A stretch of DNA of 64,000 nucleotides, taken from Rhodohalobacter sulfatireducens. GTDB lineage: Bacteria > Bacteroidota > Rhodothermia > Balneolales > Balneolaceae. The notes below the pieces were generated by a model. The model did not search any database, was not told the origin of the DNA, and saw only the letters and a list, made by a program, of their open reading frames with translations. How positions within the stretch are numbered: position 1 is the first letter of the stretch; every line of letters starts with the position of its first letter. Made by a program: the position numbers and the translations under genes. Positions 1-9,873 of the stretch are shown in pieces. The DNA is taken from contig NZ_JAKLWS010000009.1 of assembly GCF_022012475.1 (NCBI RefSeq), forward strand, positions 62,001 through 126,000. Reading direction: 5' to 3'.

Positions 1-1
1 A

Positions 2-2032
2 CCATCAACCCCGATGCCGAATGTTGTGTATGCAAATTACGGTGGTTTAAACTTCCAAAATGTAACGGAAGAGTGGGGCTTGGGAGAACCCGGGTATTCG
101 AGCGGCGCAGCATGGGCAGACCTGGATAACGATGGAGATCTTGATATTATCATTAATGATGTTAACGGCGTGGCTAAAGTTTATAAAAACAGAGCCAATG
201 AATCTCCGGAACAAAACTGGCTGAAGATTCGGTTACACGGCAATTCCCCCAATACCTTTGCAATTGGGGCAAAAGTTGAAGCCTGGGCTGATTCATCATA
301 CTGGTTCAGGGAGCATTATCTGCAACGAGGATACCAATCAAGCGTTGAACCCGGTATTTTTATGGGACTTGGTAATCACCAAACCATTGATTCTTTGAAG
401 GTTCACTGGCCAAATGGCAGTGTAACCAGCTTAACGGATTTAAGAGCTTCTCAAACCATTTCTTTGGAGCAACAGGAAGCTGATGTGAATACAGGGCATC
501 AGTCTTATAACTTGCCGGCATATATCATGGGAGATATATCAAAAGACCAAGCTGATCATACACCTTTGTTTACGGATATTACAGATGAAGTAAATTTAAA
601 TTGGTCACACGAGGAGAACGAATATATCGACTTTAACAGGGAGCCACTTCTATTACATATGAGATCTACAGAAGGGCCTGCGCTTTGTTCTGACGATGTA
701 AATGAAGATGGTTTTGATGACATCTACATAGGTGGAGGAAGAGGTCAAGCCGGCATTCTTGTGATTCAAACGGAAAACGGTTTTCAAATACGTAACTCTC
801 CCATTTTTGAAGAGGATTCAATTTCAGAAGATACAGATTGCACCTTTTTGGATGCGAATGGAGACGGCTTCCAGGATCTCTATGTAACAAGCGGTGGAAA
901 CTCTTTTTCTACAGGAGCCTCTGCCCTGTTTGACAGGCTGTATATAAATGATGGTAATGGAAACTTTAAAAAGGATAATACTTTCGTCTCCCCTGGTGGT
1001 TATTCAACAAACTCAACAGTTTCATCCGCCGATTTTAATGGAGATGGTTCTACAGATCTTTTTGTTGGCGAACGAATGCGACCTTTTATGTTTGGAATGC
1101 CCGTTCGTGGATTTCTTTTGATAAACGATGGCAATGGTAGTTTTACAGAGCAATCAAGTCAATGGAATGCTGATTTCGAGCAGTTAGGATTGATTACAGA
1201 CTCTGTTATTCTTGATTGGGATGGAGATACACTTCCTGATCTCGCAATTGCCGGTGAATGGATGCCAATCCGTATTTTCCGAAATACTGGGAATTCATTT
1301 GTTGAAATAACCAATGATCTCGGACTTCAGAATTCGAGAGGCCTCTGGAATACTCTTCATGTAGTGGATTTAAATGCTGATGGCAGAGATGATCTTGTTG
1401 CAGGTAATCTTGGACTGAATTCCAATTTTAAAACAGATGAAGAGAATCCACTGAAACTTTGGATACAGGATTTTGAAAATGATGGTATACCGGAACAAAT
1501 TCTCACCAGGTCGTATCGGAGTTCTGATTATCCATTTGTATTAAAACACGATCTTTTAAATCAAATCCCCTCTCTCCGTGATAAATATCCCGACTATTCT
1601 GACTATTCCGATCAAACGATCAGTGACTTATTTTCTGCCGAAGTTTTAGAGACTTCAAATATTTTACAAGTAGATTTATTAGAAAGTGTTGTGATATTCA
1701 ATACACGAGATGGATCAGATATTAAAAAACTCCCGTTAAGAAGCCAGTTTTCTTCCATATATGATTTTTGGAGTGGAAATTTAACCGGTGATAATGCGCA
1801 TTTAGTTACCGTTGGAAATCTCTTCGAGGTTAAACCAATGGCAGGACAATATGATGCCAGTTACGGTTCCGTTGTTACTTCTGAACTCAGATCTGTACCA
1901 GAACTGATCAGTGGTTTTTCTGTTGAAGGAGCCTCAAGAAGAATTATTTCTGTTGAAAATTCGGCAGGCGAAACCATTCTTGTAGTTGCCAGAAACAGTA
2001 ACTCTCCCCTCTTCTATAAAATTAACAGGTAA
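2..2032 (+). CDS. FG-GAP/ASPIC-UnbV (CRTAC1-like) protein, 5' end outside window
   Basis: The reading frame is open to the first bases of the window, and residues before the first Met (PSTP) match the equivalent stretch SSTPL in the paralogue at 16148-19540. The gene is therefore cut by the window edge and lacks roughly its first 430 residues. What remains holds Asp-rich FG-GAP/VCBS calcium-binding loops (DLDNDGDLD, DVNEDGFDD, DANGDGFQD, DFNGDGSTD), an ASPIC/UnbV domain at about residues 65-150 with YLQRGYQSSVEPG and GLGN, then a second beta-propeller-like FG-GAP block and a C-terminal tail. Such proteins are exported and are expected at the outer membrane or outside the cell; the ligand is unknown. 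It converges on susD1, whereas its paralogue lies downstream of susD2 on the same strand, so one unit has been inverted relative to the other. Family call is firm, function is not. Confidence 0.9.
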   Translation, partial: PSTPMPNVVYANYGGLNFQNVTEEWGLGEPGYSSGAAWADLDNDGDLDIIINDVNGVAKVYKNRANESPEQNWLKIRLHGNSPNTFAIGAKVEAWADSSYWFREHYLQRGYQSSVEPGIFMGLGNHQTIDSLKVHWPNGSVTSLTDLRASQTISLEQQEADVNTGHQSYNLPAYIMGDISKDQADHTPLFTDITDEVNLNWSHEENEYIDFNREPLLLHMRSTEGPALCSDDVNEDGFDDIYIGGGRGQAGILVIQTENGFQIRNSPIFEEDSISEDTDCTFLDANGDGFQDLYVTSGGNSFSTGASALFDRLYINDGNGNFKKDNTFVSPGGYSTNSTVSSADFNGDGSTDLFVGERMRPFMFGMPVRGFLLINDGNGSFTEQSSQWNADFEQLGLITDSVILDWDGDTLPDLAIAGEWMPIRIFRNTGNSFVEITNDLGLQNSRGLWNTLHVVDLNADGRDDLVAGNLGLNSNFKTDEENPLKLWIQDFENDGIPEQILTRSYRSSDYPFVLKHDLLNQIPSLRDKYPDYSDYSDQTISDLFSAEVLETSNILQVDLLESVVIFNTRDGSDIKKLPLRSQFSSIYDFWSGNLTGDNAHLVTVGNLFEVKPMAGQYDASYGSVVTSELRSVPELISGFSVEGASRRIISVENSAGETILVVARNSNSPLFYKINR

Positions 2033-2073
2033 GATCTATTTTCAGGTACCTGTTAATAGCTTAAGCAAGACAT

Positions 2074-2107
2074 AAAAAAAGGGTACATGCCAGAAGCATG
2101 CACCCTT
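2074..2107 (-). terminator. Intrinsic terminator of the susC1-susD1 unit
   Basis: A stem gggtacatgc / gcatgcaccc (2081-2090 with 2096-2105, one G:T pair, 5-nt loop) is extended by A:T pairs. On the minus strand it is followed by a run of seven T (2074-2080). It lies 28 bases beyond the susD1 stop. The same layout, starting from the same cataaaaaaagg context, is found after susD2. Confidence 0.85.
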
Positions 2108-2134
2108 CAATTAATTATACCTTAAACGTATGAT

Positions 2135-3796
2135 TTAATATCCCGGATTCTGTACGAGATTAGGGTTGGTTTCTAATTGTACACGTGGAATTGGCATTAC
2201 ATTCCTGGTTTCAGGAGAAACATCCTTGAATTTCCATGAATCGTTGTACTCAGTTGGACCCTCATCACCCGCAAATCGAATCAAGTCTTGGCGGCGAGTC
2301 AGTTCAAAAAACATTTCTCTCATTCGTTCTCCGAGCAATCTGTCCGCTGTAAGCTCATCAAATCCATCGACACCGGCACGTTGCCGTACAGTATTTACCA
2401 GCATCAATGCTTCCGTATCGCTTTGATTCAATCTCCAAAGGGCTTCTGCTTTCATCAACAGCACGTCAGCATAACGATAAATAACATAATCGTTATTCAT
2501 GGAAGTATTAATTCCATTTTCGAATTCATATTTACCGATACGTGCTCCACACTGACGACACCCACTGAATTGAAGGTCGTTAATAAACGGAGTAAATGTG
2601 AGTGGCGGCCCGTTCAAATCTGCTTCCGGGGCAAAAACACCACCATCCGTTAATCGTTCACCTGCAGCTGAAAACTGAGGTCCAACGATTAAATTTCCTT
2701 TACGATCATCGACCGTTCCCTGAACTCTTTCTAACCCGATATCATCAGCTGTTGGCATTATACCAAATACCTCAGCTTGCGGACCCGGATTTAAATCAGG
2801 CATGATGTAATGTTCATACAACTTTTGTGATCCTGACCAACCATTCCAAGGTTGTGACTGGAAGTTATATGTTGCCTGACTTGCATAATGCAATGTCATT
2901 ACATTTAAGCTAAAGCCTGGAAGAAATACTTCGTCAAATGGTACAACAAACATATTTTCAGGAGATCCTGAATTGTTAATTGCAAAATTGTCCAGATAAC
3001 TTGCAGCCAAGCTGTAATTACCTGAATCAATGATAGCATCTAATTCAGTGATTGCATCTTGCCATCGTTGTGTACCTGTATATACTTCAGCATTCAGATA
3101 TAATTTTGCAAGTGCCATTCTAGCTACGTATTCATTCATCCGGCCGTATGTTGAACCGACATCATCACTAAGCTTAGGTATGCTATTCAGCAGTTCCTGT
3201 TCAACAAAATTGAATACTTCCTGCCGTCCCTGCTGAAAATCAGAACTTGGCTGCTCTGGATTTTCAGGAGCATCAGCAAAGCTCGTGATTATAGGAACGT
3301 TGCCATAAACATCAAGTAGGTTCAGGTAATAAAACGCCCTGAGTGCTTGAAGTTCAGCAATAATTGGGTCGGCAAGTGATGGCTCTGCGGCCCCCGCAGC
3401 AACAGCCTCCTCGAATTGGAAAATCAGTCGGTTGGCTGCATTAACACCGGAGTACATAAAAGTCCAGGCACCGTTGAATTCATCCGGTGTCCATGTATGT
3501 GTATTCACACGAAACCAGAATCCATTTTCAAACCAATCCTGACCACGAGCCGGAATTTGTATTTCATCAGTCGTCACCTCGTTTACCTGAGCAAAACCGC
3601 CACCTTCAATACCTGTTAAAGTACCGTATGCGTCACCCAGTGCAGAGATAAATTCTTCTTCCGTTTGGAAGAAATTATCAGCAGTCACCTCCGATTCGAC
3701 CTCTTCAGTCAGATCTGTACAAGATGCCATCAACACCATCATTACCAGCCCGAGGGTAGTAATGAATTTTTTATGATTTAATGATTTATAAAACAT
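2135..3796 (-). CDS. RagB/SusD family outer-membrane nutrient-binding lipoprotein (SusD1)
   Basis: 553 residues. The N-terminus has a lipoprotein signal ending LMASC (lipobox Cys about residue 26). SusD hallmarks follow: an N-terminal SusD-like region starting near DNFFQTEEEF, TPR-like helices (RAFYYLNLLDVYGNVPI, MALAKLYLNAEVY), and the C-terminal RagB/SusD half with YADVLLMKAEALWRLN and the ending NPNLVQNPGY. It should sit on the cell surface as the lid of the SusC1 transporter and bind an oligosaccharide or other polymer. It follows susC1 by 27 bases, so the two are co-transcribed. A CRQCGARIGK motif with a CxxC pair (about residue 415) is shared with SusD2. The substrate cannot be read from sequence. 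Confidence 0.95.
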   Translation of the reverse strand: MFYKSLNHKKFITTLGLVMMVLMASCTDLTEEVESEVTADNFFQTEEEFISALGDAYGTLTGIEGGGFAQVNEVTTDEIQIPARGQDWFENGFWFRVNTHTWTPDEFNGAWTFMYSGVNAANRLIFQFEEAVAAGAAEPSLADPIIAELQALRAFYYLNLLDVYGNVPIITSFADAPENPEQPSSDFQQGRQEVFNFVEQELLNSIPKLSDDVGSTYGRMNEYVARMALAKLYLNAEVYTGTQRWQDAITELDAIIDSGNYSLAASYLDNFAINNSGSPENMFVVPFDEVFLPGFSLNVMTLHYASQATYNFQSQPWNGWSGSQKLYEHYIMPDLNPGPQAEVFGIMPTADDIGLERVQGTVDDRKGNLIVGPQFSAAGERLTDGGVFAPEADLNGPPLTFTPFINDLQFSGCRQCGARIGKYEFENGINTSMNNDYVIYRYADVLLMKAEALWRLNQSDTEALMLVNTVRQRAGVDGFDELTADRLLGERMREMFFELTRRQDLIRFAGDEGPTEYNDSWKFKDVSPETRNVMPIPRVQLETNPNLVQNPGY

Positions 3797-3823
3797 AATG
3801 TTTGTTTTTATTATTTAAACTTT

Positions 3824-6800
3824 TTAGAAGCTCAGGTTAATACCCAGGTTAATAGATCGCGTAGTAAACCAGTTACTTCGTCGTTCAATCCCCGGGGCTA
3901 ATGCTCCACCTGTTGTGAAACCAGTTGTAAGAATTCCGGGATTTTCATCTGTATGACGAACTTCTGGGTTAATTCCGCTATAACCGGTAATTGTGAACAG
4001 GTTATTACCGGATACATAGAGTCTCAGCCTGTCAACTTGGTTGATTGACGAGGTATTAAATGTATAACCAATAGACATATTCTGAAGACGAATGTAGTCT
4101 GCATCTTCTACATAAAAACTTGAATATTGCGGACTGTCTTTCAGTTCAGGTACATCTTTGGCTGATTGCAGAATATTATAAGATGCAATCTGGCGCGGAG
4201 CCTGGTAGAACAATCCAAACAGATTTACAAGCTGATGCCCAAAGGTTCCCTGAAGGAAAATATTCATATCCCAGTTACCATAGTTGAATGTGTTTGTCCA
4301 TCCAATTTGGTAATCGGGTAAACCGTTACCGAGTAATTTTTCATCTTCAAGAGTAAGATCACCAAATGGCACCTCATTTCCACTTCCGTCTAAGAAAAGC
4401 CAGTTGCCATCAGGTCCGACTCTGGAGAATTTTGGCCCCCAAATTTGTCCGATAGGCTCACCCTCTTTTATACGGATTAAATCCGTACTGTTTTGTCCCG
4501 GAGAACCGGCTGTAGCAATGTAACGTACCTCATCGGTTTCAAACTTATTCAGCATGGTTTCGCCGAATGCCGTGAAGTTAACTTGCGTGCTCCAATTCAA
4601 ACCGCCTGAGGTGGATTGAAGAGCATCTAACGCCAAAGAAATTTCCAGTCCACTATTTTCGAGTTCACCAACGTTTCTCCATGTTGTACCAAATAAGTTT
4701 GGAGGAACTGGCACACCTACTTCAAAAAGCAAGTCGCTCGTTGTTGAATTGTAGTATTCAACTGAACCTCTTAACCTGTTGCTAAGTGTTTCAAAATCAG
4801 CACCGATATTAATCTCTGTTTTTTCTTCCCATTTCAGATCGGGATTGGCATTACTAACTGGACCAAATGCCTGGATAAAACTTCCGTTCACAAAGAAGTT
4901 TCCACCCGTTGGGCCAAATCGTTGGGTTGCAATACCGGGATTGGGTGCGTTGTTACCTGTCTTACCAATACTACCCCTGACTCGTAACTCATCGAGAAAA
5001 CCAATTTCTATAAGGTTTGATACCTGGATTCCAAGTCCGGCTGACCAGAAATTTCCCCACTTGTTATCTACACCAAATCTTGTAGAACCTTCTCTTCGAA
5101 TACTACCATTTAGGAAGAAGGTGTCATCAATGTTAAAATTTGCACGGCTAAAGAATCCAATAATTTTACTGCTGTTTCTGTAACTATTCACAGAACCCGT
5201 ACCAGCATCGAAATCCTGGGCAAAACCGAAATTATTAAATTCTACAGCGTCAGTCACAAAATCTCCACCAGATGCTGAAAAACCTTCAAAGATCTCTTCG
5301 TTATACGAATATCCTGCAAAAGCTTCCATATTAACCCTATCCGAAATATCATTCATGTAGTTCAGCGTAAATTCAAACAACTCGGCTTGCTCATCATCAT
5401 AAAATTGCTGAGCCAGTCCTCGACCAAGAGCAGCTTGCGTTGCACTACCCTGAATCTTGTTGTTCTTGCTGAAGAAATTTCGCTGAATCTCGTCTTTGTT
5501 TTCAATAGAATAGAAAACTGACGCTTGAAGGTTTGGTATCAAATCCCTGAACTCATAATCTGCCCTGAAAGCAGCCGTATAGTTCTTGGTTTGTTCAATG
5601 CGCTCACCTGTTTCAATAATATTAACCGGGTTGAAATAATCAAACAGGTTCTGATCGAAATATCCACCCAACGTTTCAAAGCCTTCAGCAGTAACCGGTG
5701 CGGTTGGATTCATGATAAGTGCATAACGGAATGCGTCACCAAATCCCAAGTTTTCATCCCGGCTCGTAACAGCTAATGTACCGGTCAATTTTAATTTTTG
5801 ATCGAGTGACCAATGCGTAAGGTTTAATCTAGCACCGAGTTGTTCAAAACCGGTATGCTTTTGAATTCCCTGGCGATCACGATAGTTACCGGACAGCCGG
5901 TAGTTCATATTTTCTGTACCACCTGAAACGGCAAGACTGTGTACCTGGTTTGTCCCGGTTTGTGATATTTCATCAAACCAATCGGTACTGGCACCAAAAT
6001 CCTGTATTTCAAAGCCTGTCTCAGATGCAAAACTACGGTACTCATCAGCACTAAGTACTTCGTTTTTATTTTCAACGGTTTCAAAAGTTGTAAAACCATT
6101 GTAATTCACTGTTAAATTCTCTACTCCTATCTGACCAGATTTTGTAGTAACAAGGATAACTCCCGCAGAGCCACGAGTACCATAAATTGCTGAAGCTGAA
6201 GCATCTTTCAGAACATCAACGGATTCAATGTCATTAGGATCAACATTATTTAAATCCGCACCGATAATTCCATCAACAACAATAAGTGGTTCCTGGTTTT
6301 CACCAAAAGAGTTCACACCTCGAAGCCGTATGGTAGCGTTGCTGTTTGGATTACCACCGGCTGCAGTCGATACCTGGAGTCCCGGAACTTTACCCTGAAT
6401 CATTTCAGAAACATTTTTTACGTTTCCTGAAACAAAATCTTCTTCCTGGATACTGGAAACTGATCCCGTGATTTGTCGTCTTTCCTGGGTACCGTATCCA
6501 ACAACGACTAATTCATCACCTGTAAGGGTCATAACACTCATACCGATATTGATGGTGGTTCGCCCCTGGATAGGAATTTGCTGTGTTTCGAAACCAACTG
6601 ACGAAAAGACCAATATGCCTCCGTCTAATGAACTTTCAGGAACAGATAGTTGATATTCGCCATCCAAATTAGTTGCGGTTCCGGTTTCAGTACCCTGTAA
6701 AACTACGTTTACACCAGGTAAAGTTTCTCCAGTTGATGCATCTGTTACTGTTCCGCTTATTTCGGTATCCTGGAAAGCATAGGCCGAATTAAAAACGAAT

Positions 6801-6856
6801 ACTTGTAATAGAAGCACCAACATACATGCAAGAATGCTGGTAGCCTTGTTGTACAT
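3824..6856 (-). CDS. SusC/RagA family TonB-linked outer-membrane transporter (SusC1)
   Basis: 1010 residues, normal for SusC. Order of parts: signal peptide ending at NSAYAF (about residue 28), a carboxypeptidase-like regulatory domain (about 33-115, starting ISGTVTD), the SusC linker VVVGYGTQERR, a TonB plug with GVNSFGENQEPLIVVDG and the typical DVLKDASASAIYGTRG, then a 22-strand barrel ending in Phe. It imports a substrate captured by SusD1, powered by TonB-ExbBD, which are not in this window. It is paralogous to the SusC at 21621-24734. A long spacer with LacI-like sites lies upstream, and no sigma/anti-sigma pair is adjacent. Confidence 0.95.
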   Translation of the reverse strand: MYNKATSILACMLVLLLQVFVFNSAYAFQDTEISGTVTDASTGETLPGVNVVLQGTETGTATNLDGEYQLSVPESSLDGGILVFSSVGFETQQIPIQGRTTINIGMSVMTLTGDELVVVGYGTQERRQITGSVSSIQEEDFVSGNVKNVSEMIQGKVPGLQVSTAAGGNPNSNATIRLRGVNSFGENQEPLIVVDGIIGADLNNVDPNDIESVDVLKDASASAIYGTRGSAGVILVTTKSGQIGVENLTVNYNGFTTFETVENKNEVLSADEYRSFASETGFEIQDFGASTDWFDEISQTGTNQVHSLAVSGGTENMNYRLSGNYRDRQGIQKHTGFEQLGARLNLTHWSLDQKLKLTGTLAVTSRDENLGFGDAFRYALIMNPTAPVTAEGFETLGGYFDQNLFDYFNPVNIIETGERIEQTKNYTAAFRADYEFRDLIPNLQASVFYSIENKDEIQRNFFSKNNKIQGSATQAALGRGLAQQFYDDEQAELFEFTLNYMNDISDRVNMEAFAGYSYNEEIFEGFSASGGDFVTDAVEFNNFGFAQDFDAGTGSVNSYRNSSKIIGFFSRANFNIDDTFFLNGSIRREGSTRFGVDNKWGNFWSAGLGIQVSNLIEIGFLDELRVRGSIGKTGNNAPNPGIATQRFGPTGGNFFVNGSFIQAFGPVSNANPDLKWEEKTEINIGADFETLSNRLRGSVEYYNSTTSDLLFEVGVPVPPNLFGTTWRNVGELENSGLEISLALDALQSTSGGLNWSTQVNFTAFGETMLNKFETDEVRYIATAGSPGQNSTDLIRIKEGEPIGQIWGPKFSRVGPDGNWLFLDGSGNEVPFGDLTLEDEKLLGNGLPDYQIGWTNTFNYGNWDMNIFLQGTFGHQLVNLFGLFYQAPRQIASYNILQSAKDVPELKDSPQYSSFYVEDADYIRLQNMSIGYTFNTSSINQVDRLRLYVSGNNLFTITGYSGINPEVRHTDENPGILTTGFTTGGALAPGIERRSNWFTTRSINLGINLSF

Positions 6857-7036
6857 ATTTGCTGTTTTTTAGTTAGGATTGATTAATTCATCGATCAGCT
6901 TCGTCCAAAAAAAAGCATACCTATCAAAAGTAAGACGTTTTGGTTAATTGTCTTGGCAGGGATTAGATACGTTTTCAGTGAGAACATTCAGCGGAGACCG
7001 ATATGCATTTTCTTTAAAAAAGTTAGTTTTCAAAGA

Positions 7037-7052
7037 AAAAAAGCGTTTCCAC
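7037..7052. promoter_or_regulatory. LacI-family-like operator, weak
   Basis: The octamer aagcgttt (7041-7048) fits the AANCGNTT core bound by many LacI/GalR regulators. The outer arms are poorly symmetric. It lies about 185 bases upstream of susC1. This is motif reading only. Confidence 0.3.
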
Positions 7053-7597
7053 ATTTAAAACTGTGAGCTGTGAAAACCTTTTCATCATTATAATTTAAAC
7101 ACTCCATTATGTCAAGTTTTGCGGAATTTATTTACAAAGCATTGAAACTGAATTATTTAAGAAAAAAAAGATGTAAATAAGTATTGATTATCTTATGCAT
7201 GAACGCTGCATGTGTTGGCCAAATAATAACCTATCTCTGTGCATTATTCCGCTAATCAATGTGTGTTTGAAAAAATTAAAAGTTGAAGAAGTTAAAAATT
7301 TATTTAGCCCGTAAAAGATTACTAAAACAACAGTACCAGTCAAATTGATTTTATCTTAAAAAAAAGATTAACCTTTACTATTGATGTGCAAATAATAATC
7401 CGGTAAAAATCATCCACTTTAGCTTCCAAGTGTCTTAATCGTTGATTAGTCTGATCACCTGTCCATATACATTACAATATGAAGGGATTTTTTTTCAATT
7501 TTTAATGCAGTAGCTTTTTATATCTACAATAATAATTCAATAAATTTTGTATTCAGTCTTATTCAGTTATTCATCAATACACGATTAGGATATTGAT

Positions 7598-7613
7598 AAG
7601 AAAACGTTTTCAA
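7598..7613. promoter_or_regulatory. LacI-family-like operator upstream of the DUF1080 gene
   Basis: A perfect palindrome gaaaacgttttc (7600-7611) with the AANCGNTT core typical of LacI/GalR sites lies about 90 bases before the ATG at 7703. A second inverted pair, gatattg at 7589-7595 and caatatc at 7611-7617, surrounds it slightly off-centre. No LacI-type regulator gene is in the window. Confidence 0.5.
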
Positions 7614-7702
7614 TATCTTCCCTGAATATCTATTATTTGCTATTATATTACAATAAGAACCAAGGTTCGTTGTAACCAGCAATTAGTATATTTAAAATTA
7701 TT

Positions 7703-8692
7703 ATGGATCAACCCAACCTAAAAAAAATGTTCAATAAAAATTCTTTAAAACTTATCATTTACATATGTATCACTTTTCTGCTCTTTGGATTAAGTATCCC
7801 TGATCGACTCTCCGCTCAAGATATTCCCGGATCCGAAGTGGCCGGCAGCTGGAATATTACCGTAGATACAGATGAAGGTGACAGGCCTTCCTGGCTCTAT
7901 ATTAAACCGTCTGGCACAAGTACACTTGTTGGTGAATTTGTAGGAATGGAAGGCAGCGCGAGACCCATATCTGAAATAAAATATTCCGAACATACAGATA
8001 TTTACAGTTTTACTATACCACCTCAGTGGAAATCAACCGATTCTAATATGCATATGGAGTTTACACATTCCAATGGGCAGTTAACCGGCACCACTTCCTA
8101 TGACTCAGTAACTTTTAACTGGACGGCAACAAGAGCTCCTAAATTGATACCTGAAAGTGGGCCTGAATGGGGAGAACCTATTGATCTGTTAGATACTGAA
8201 CTAACCCATTGGAAACTGGCGGATAATAACCAGTTTGTAATGGAGGATGGAATCTTGATCAACAGACAGACCGGCGGGCATTTAATTACCAATGAAGATT
8301 TTTCAGATTTTAAAATTTCTCTGGAGTTTAATATTCCCGAAGGAAGCAATAGCGGACTCTATCTTCGTGGCAGATACGAAGTGCAAATTATGGATTCTTA
8401 TGGTCAGGAACCCTCAACTGTTAACACAGGGGGAGTTTATGGGTTTATCAAACCTATAGTGAACGCCGCTAAACCTGCAGGTGAATGGCAAACGATGGAA
8501 GTCACATTAACCGGACGGCTCGTAACCGTTGTTTTAAACGGTGTAGAAGTGATATGCAACCGGCCTATACCCGGAACAACTGGAGGAGCTTTGGATAGTA
8601 ATGAAGCAGAACCCGGCCCGATTCTTTTGCAGGGTGATCACGGCCCTGTTTCTTTTCGAAATATTGAAATTACACCTGCGAAAGAGATGTAA
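7703..8692 (+). CDS. Secreted DUF1080 (3-keto-disaccharide hydrolase) protein with N-terminal beta domain
   Basis: 329 residues. A signal peptide ends near LSAQ (residue 39); the first Met is used although Met9 is also possible. Residues about 45-145 form a small beta-rich domain starting AGSWNITVDTDEG. Residues about 150-325 are a DUF1080/PF06439 jelly-roll fold with the typical FKISLEFNIPEGSNSGLYLR, YEVQIMDSYGQ and GEWQTMEVTLTGRLVTVVLN. The family cleaves 3-keto-glycosides made by Gfo/Idh oxidoreductases, or acts in elimination/hydration steps of that route. It is a single-gene unit diverging from susC1, with a LacI-like dyad in front and a strong terminator behind. A shorter paralogue is at 13806-14540. 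The fold is clear; the exact reaction is inferred. Confidence 0.88.
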   Translation: MDQPNLKKMFNKNSLKLIIYICITFLLFGLSIPDRLSAQDIPGSEVAGSWNITVDTDEGDRPSWLYIKPSGTSTLVGEFVGMEGSARPISEIKYSEHTDIYSFTIPPQWKSTDSNMHMEFTHSNGQLTGTTSYDSVTFNWTATRAPKLIPESGPEWGEPIDLLDTELTHWKLADNNQFVMEDGILINRQTGGHLITNEDFSDFKISLEFNIPEGSNSGLYLRGRYEVQIMDSYGQEPSTVNTGGVYGFIKPIVNAAKPAGEWQTMEVTLTGRLVTVVLNGVEVICNRPIPGTTGGALDSNEAEPGPILLQGDHGPVSFRNIEITPAKEM

Positions 8693-8733
8693 TTTTTTTA
8701 GATTCTTCTCGCTAACAAATCTGCTACTTTATT

Positions 8734-8761
8734 AAAAACCCTCCGGTTTGGAGGGTTTTTT
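8734..8761 (+). terminator. Intrinsic terminator after the DUF1080 gene
   Basis: A perfect 11-bp stem aaaaaccctcc / ggagggttttt with loop ggttt is followed by T. It is symmetric enough (A-run before, T-run after) also to end minus-strand transcripts coming from the PIG-L gene. Confidence 0.9.
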
Positions 8762-8932
8762 ATTCAATCGACTCATCTTCTATAGTAAAAAGTTCTTAGA
8801 TCTGGCGAGAAGATTCTTTTTTAAACAAACACAAACAAAAGTAACTAAGGTTTTTGCTGTGAAGCAGTATTTATTGCTCAATTTACTGAATGACTGCATT
8901 TGTTGAGTCAGCATCACTTAGGAACTTTGGAT

Positions 8933-9817
8933 TTAATCATCAGTCGTCAGTGAATACTCGAAAAGATCATCAGCTTCTTTATTTGGCTTAACAAAGGGTC
9001 TTAGATATACTACTTTTTCTTGATTCTGCATTCGCTTCTCCCACATCTCAAGCATTTGAGGTGCGAACTGAGATTTATGACACCTTGCCATTTCAAGAGC
9101 TACATCTGCATCTTGTTCACTATAGGGTATCTGAACCGTTAAATATTTATCCAAAGTTCCTCTGTAGATCATATTCATTTCATCCAATTGTGATGATGGA
9201 AAACCCATATAAAAAAGTTGGGGTATTTTTTCCCACTTTTTACTAAGTACAACCTGCGTTGCAGACACTCCCACAATTCGATGATCGATATGATTAGAAA
9301 ATCCATCAGGGCCAAATGTAACAATTACATCCGGTTGCTCATCAGAGATTATTCTGTGTAAATCTTCAAGTAATCCTTGTGATTGTGAAACAAAACCATC
9401 AAAACCCTCTGCAGTTTTAAGTTGATCTTCGTAATCCAGGTGATATAGTTTTGCCCCCAGAATATCAGCTGAACATTTCATCTCTCCCCTTCTTACCTCA
9501 GCGAGTTCATCTCCCGCTTCATAGTCGTTATAATCATTGGTCCCCAATCTACCGTCAGTTGCAGTAACCAAAACTACCTCAGCACCCTCCCTGATATATT
9601 TGTGAAATATTGTACTTGCTAAGATTTCATCGTCCGGATGAGCAAAGATTCCCATTATCACTTTGTCTTCAGGTGAATTACTTTGCGCTATACCAACATC
9701 ACAAAAACCGGAATATAAAAATACGAACAGTAAAGAAACGTAAGCTAAAAAAGAAGAAGAACGGTTAAATACCGATATATTTTTAAAATGTTGTAGAGCT
9801 GTCATTATTAATTCCAA
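8933..9817 (-). CDS. Secreted PIG-L/LmbE family deacetylase
   Basis: 294 residues. A hydrophobic export segment covers about residues 23-45 (cut near GIAQ), followed by the zinc-binding AHPDDE motif at 59-64 and a second metal motif NHIDHR. PIG-L enzymes remove N-acetyl groups from amino sugars or related conjugates. Last gene of a three-gene run (Gfo/Idh oxidoreductase, sulfatase, PIG-L), after a 56-base gap. Met5 is an equally possible start. In this setting it may deacetylate an N-acetylhexosamine in the imported glycan; that is inference. Confidence 0.9.
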   Translation of the reverse strand: MELIMTALQHFKNISVFNRSSSFLAYVSLLFVFLYSGFCDVGIAQSNSPEDKVIMGIFAHPDDEILASTIFHKYIREGAEVVLVTATDGRLGTNDYNDYEAGDELAEVRRGEMKCSADILGAKLYHLDYEDQLKTAEGFDGFVSQSQGLLEDLHRIISDEQPDVIVTFGPDGFSNHIDHRIVGVSATQVVLSKKWEKIPQLFYMGFPSSQLDEMNMIYRGTLDKYLTVQIPYSEQDADVALEMARCHKSQFAPQMLEMWEKRMQNQEKVVYLRPFVKPNKEADDLFEYSLTTDD

Positions 9818-9873
9818 TTTGCTAATCTTAATTTTTTGATATTTTTTGTTAATAGGTATTTAAAAAATACCCG

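Larger units (their letters stand above)
6857..7702. promoter_or_regulatory. 846-base divergent spacer between susC1 and the DUF1080 gene
   Basis: AT-rich and non-coding. It must hold the susC1 promoter (minus strand) and the promoter of the gene at 7703 (plus strand). The recognisable structure is a perfect 12-bp dyad gaaaacgttttc at 7600-7611, a LacI-core octamer aagcgttt at 7041-7048, and two weaker relatives around 6940 and 6972. No RNA gene or open frame of interest was seen in the rest. Confidence 0.6.

Noticed and set aside
4779-5183. Long antisense frames within susC, CRTAC1-like and other genes
   Set aside because: They mirror strongly coding minus-strand genes, have no domain signatures and no upstream signals; they are shadows of real genes.
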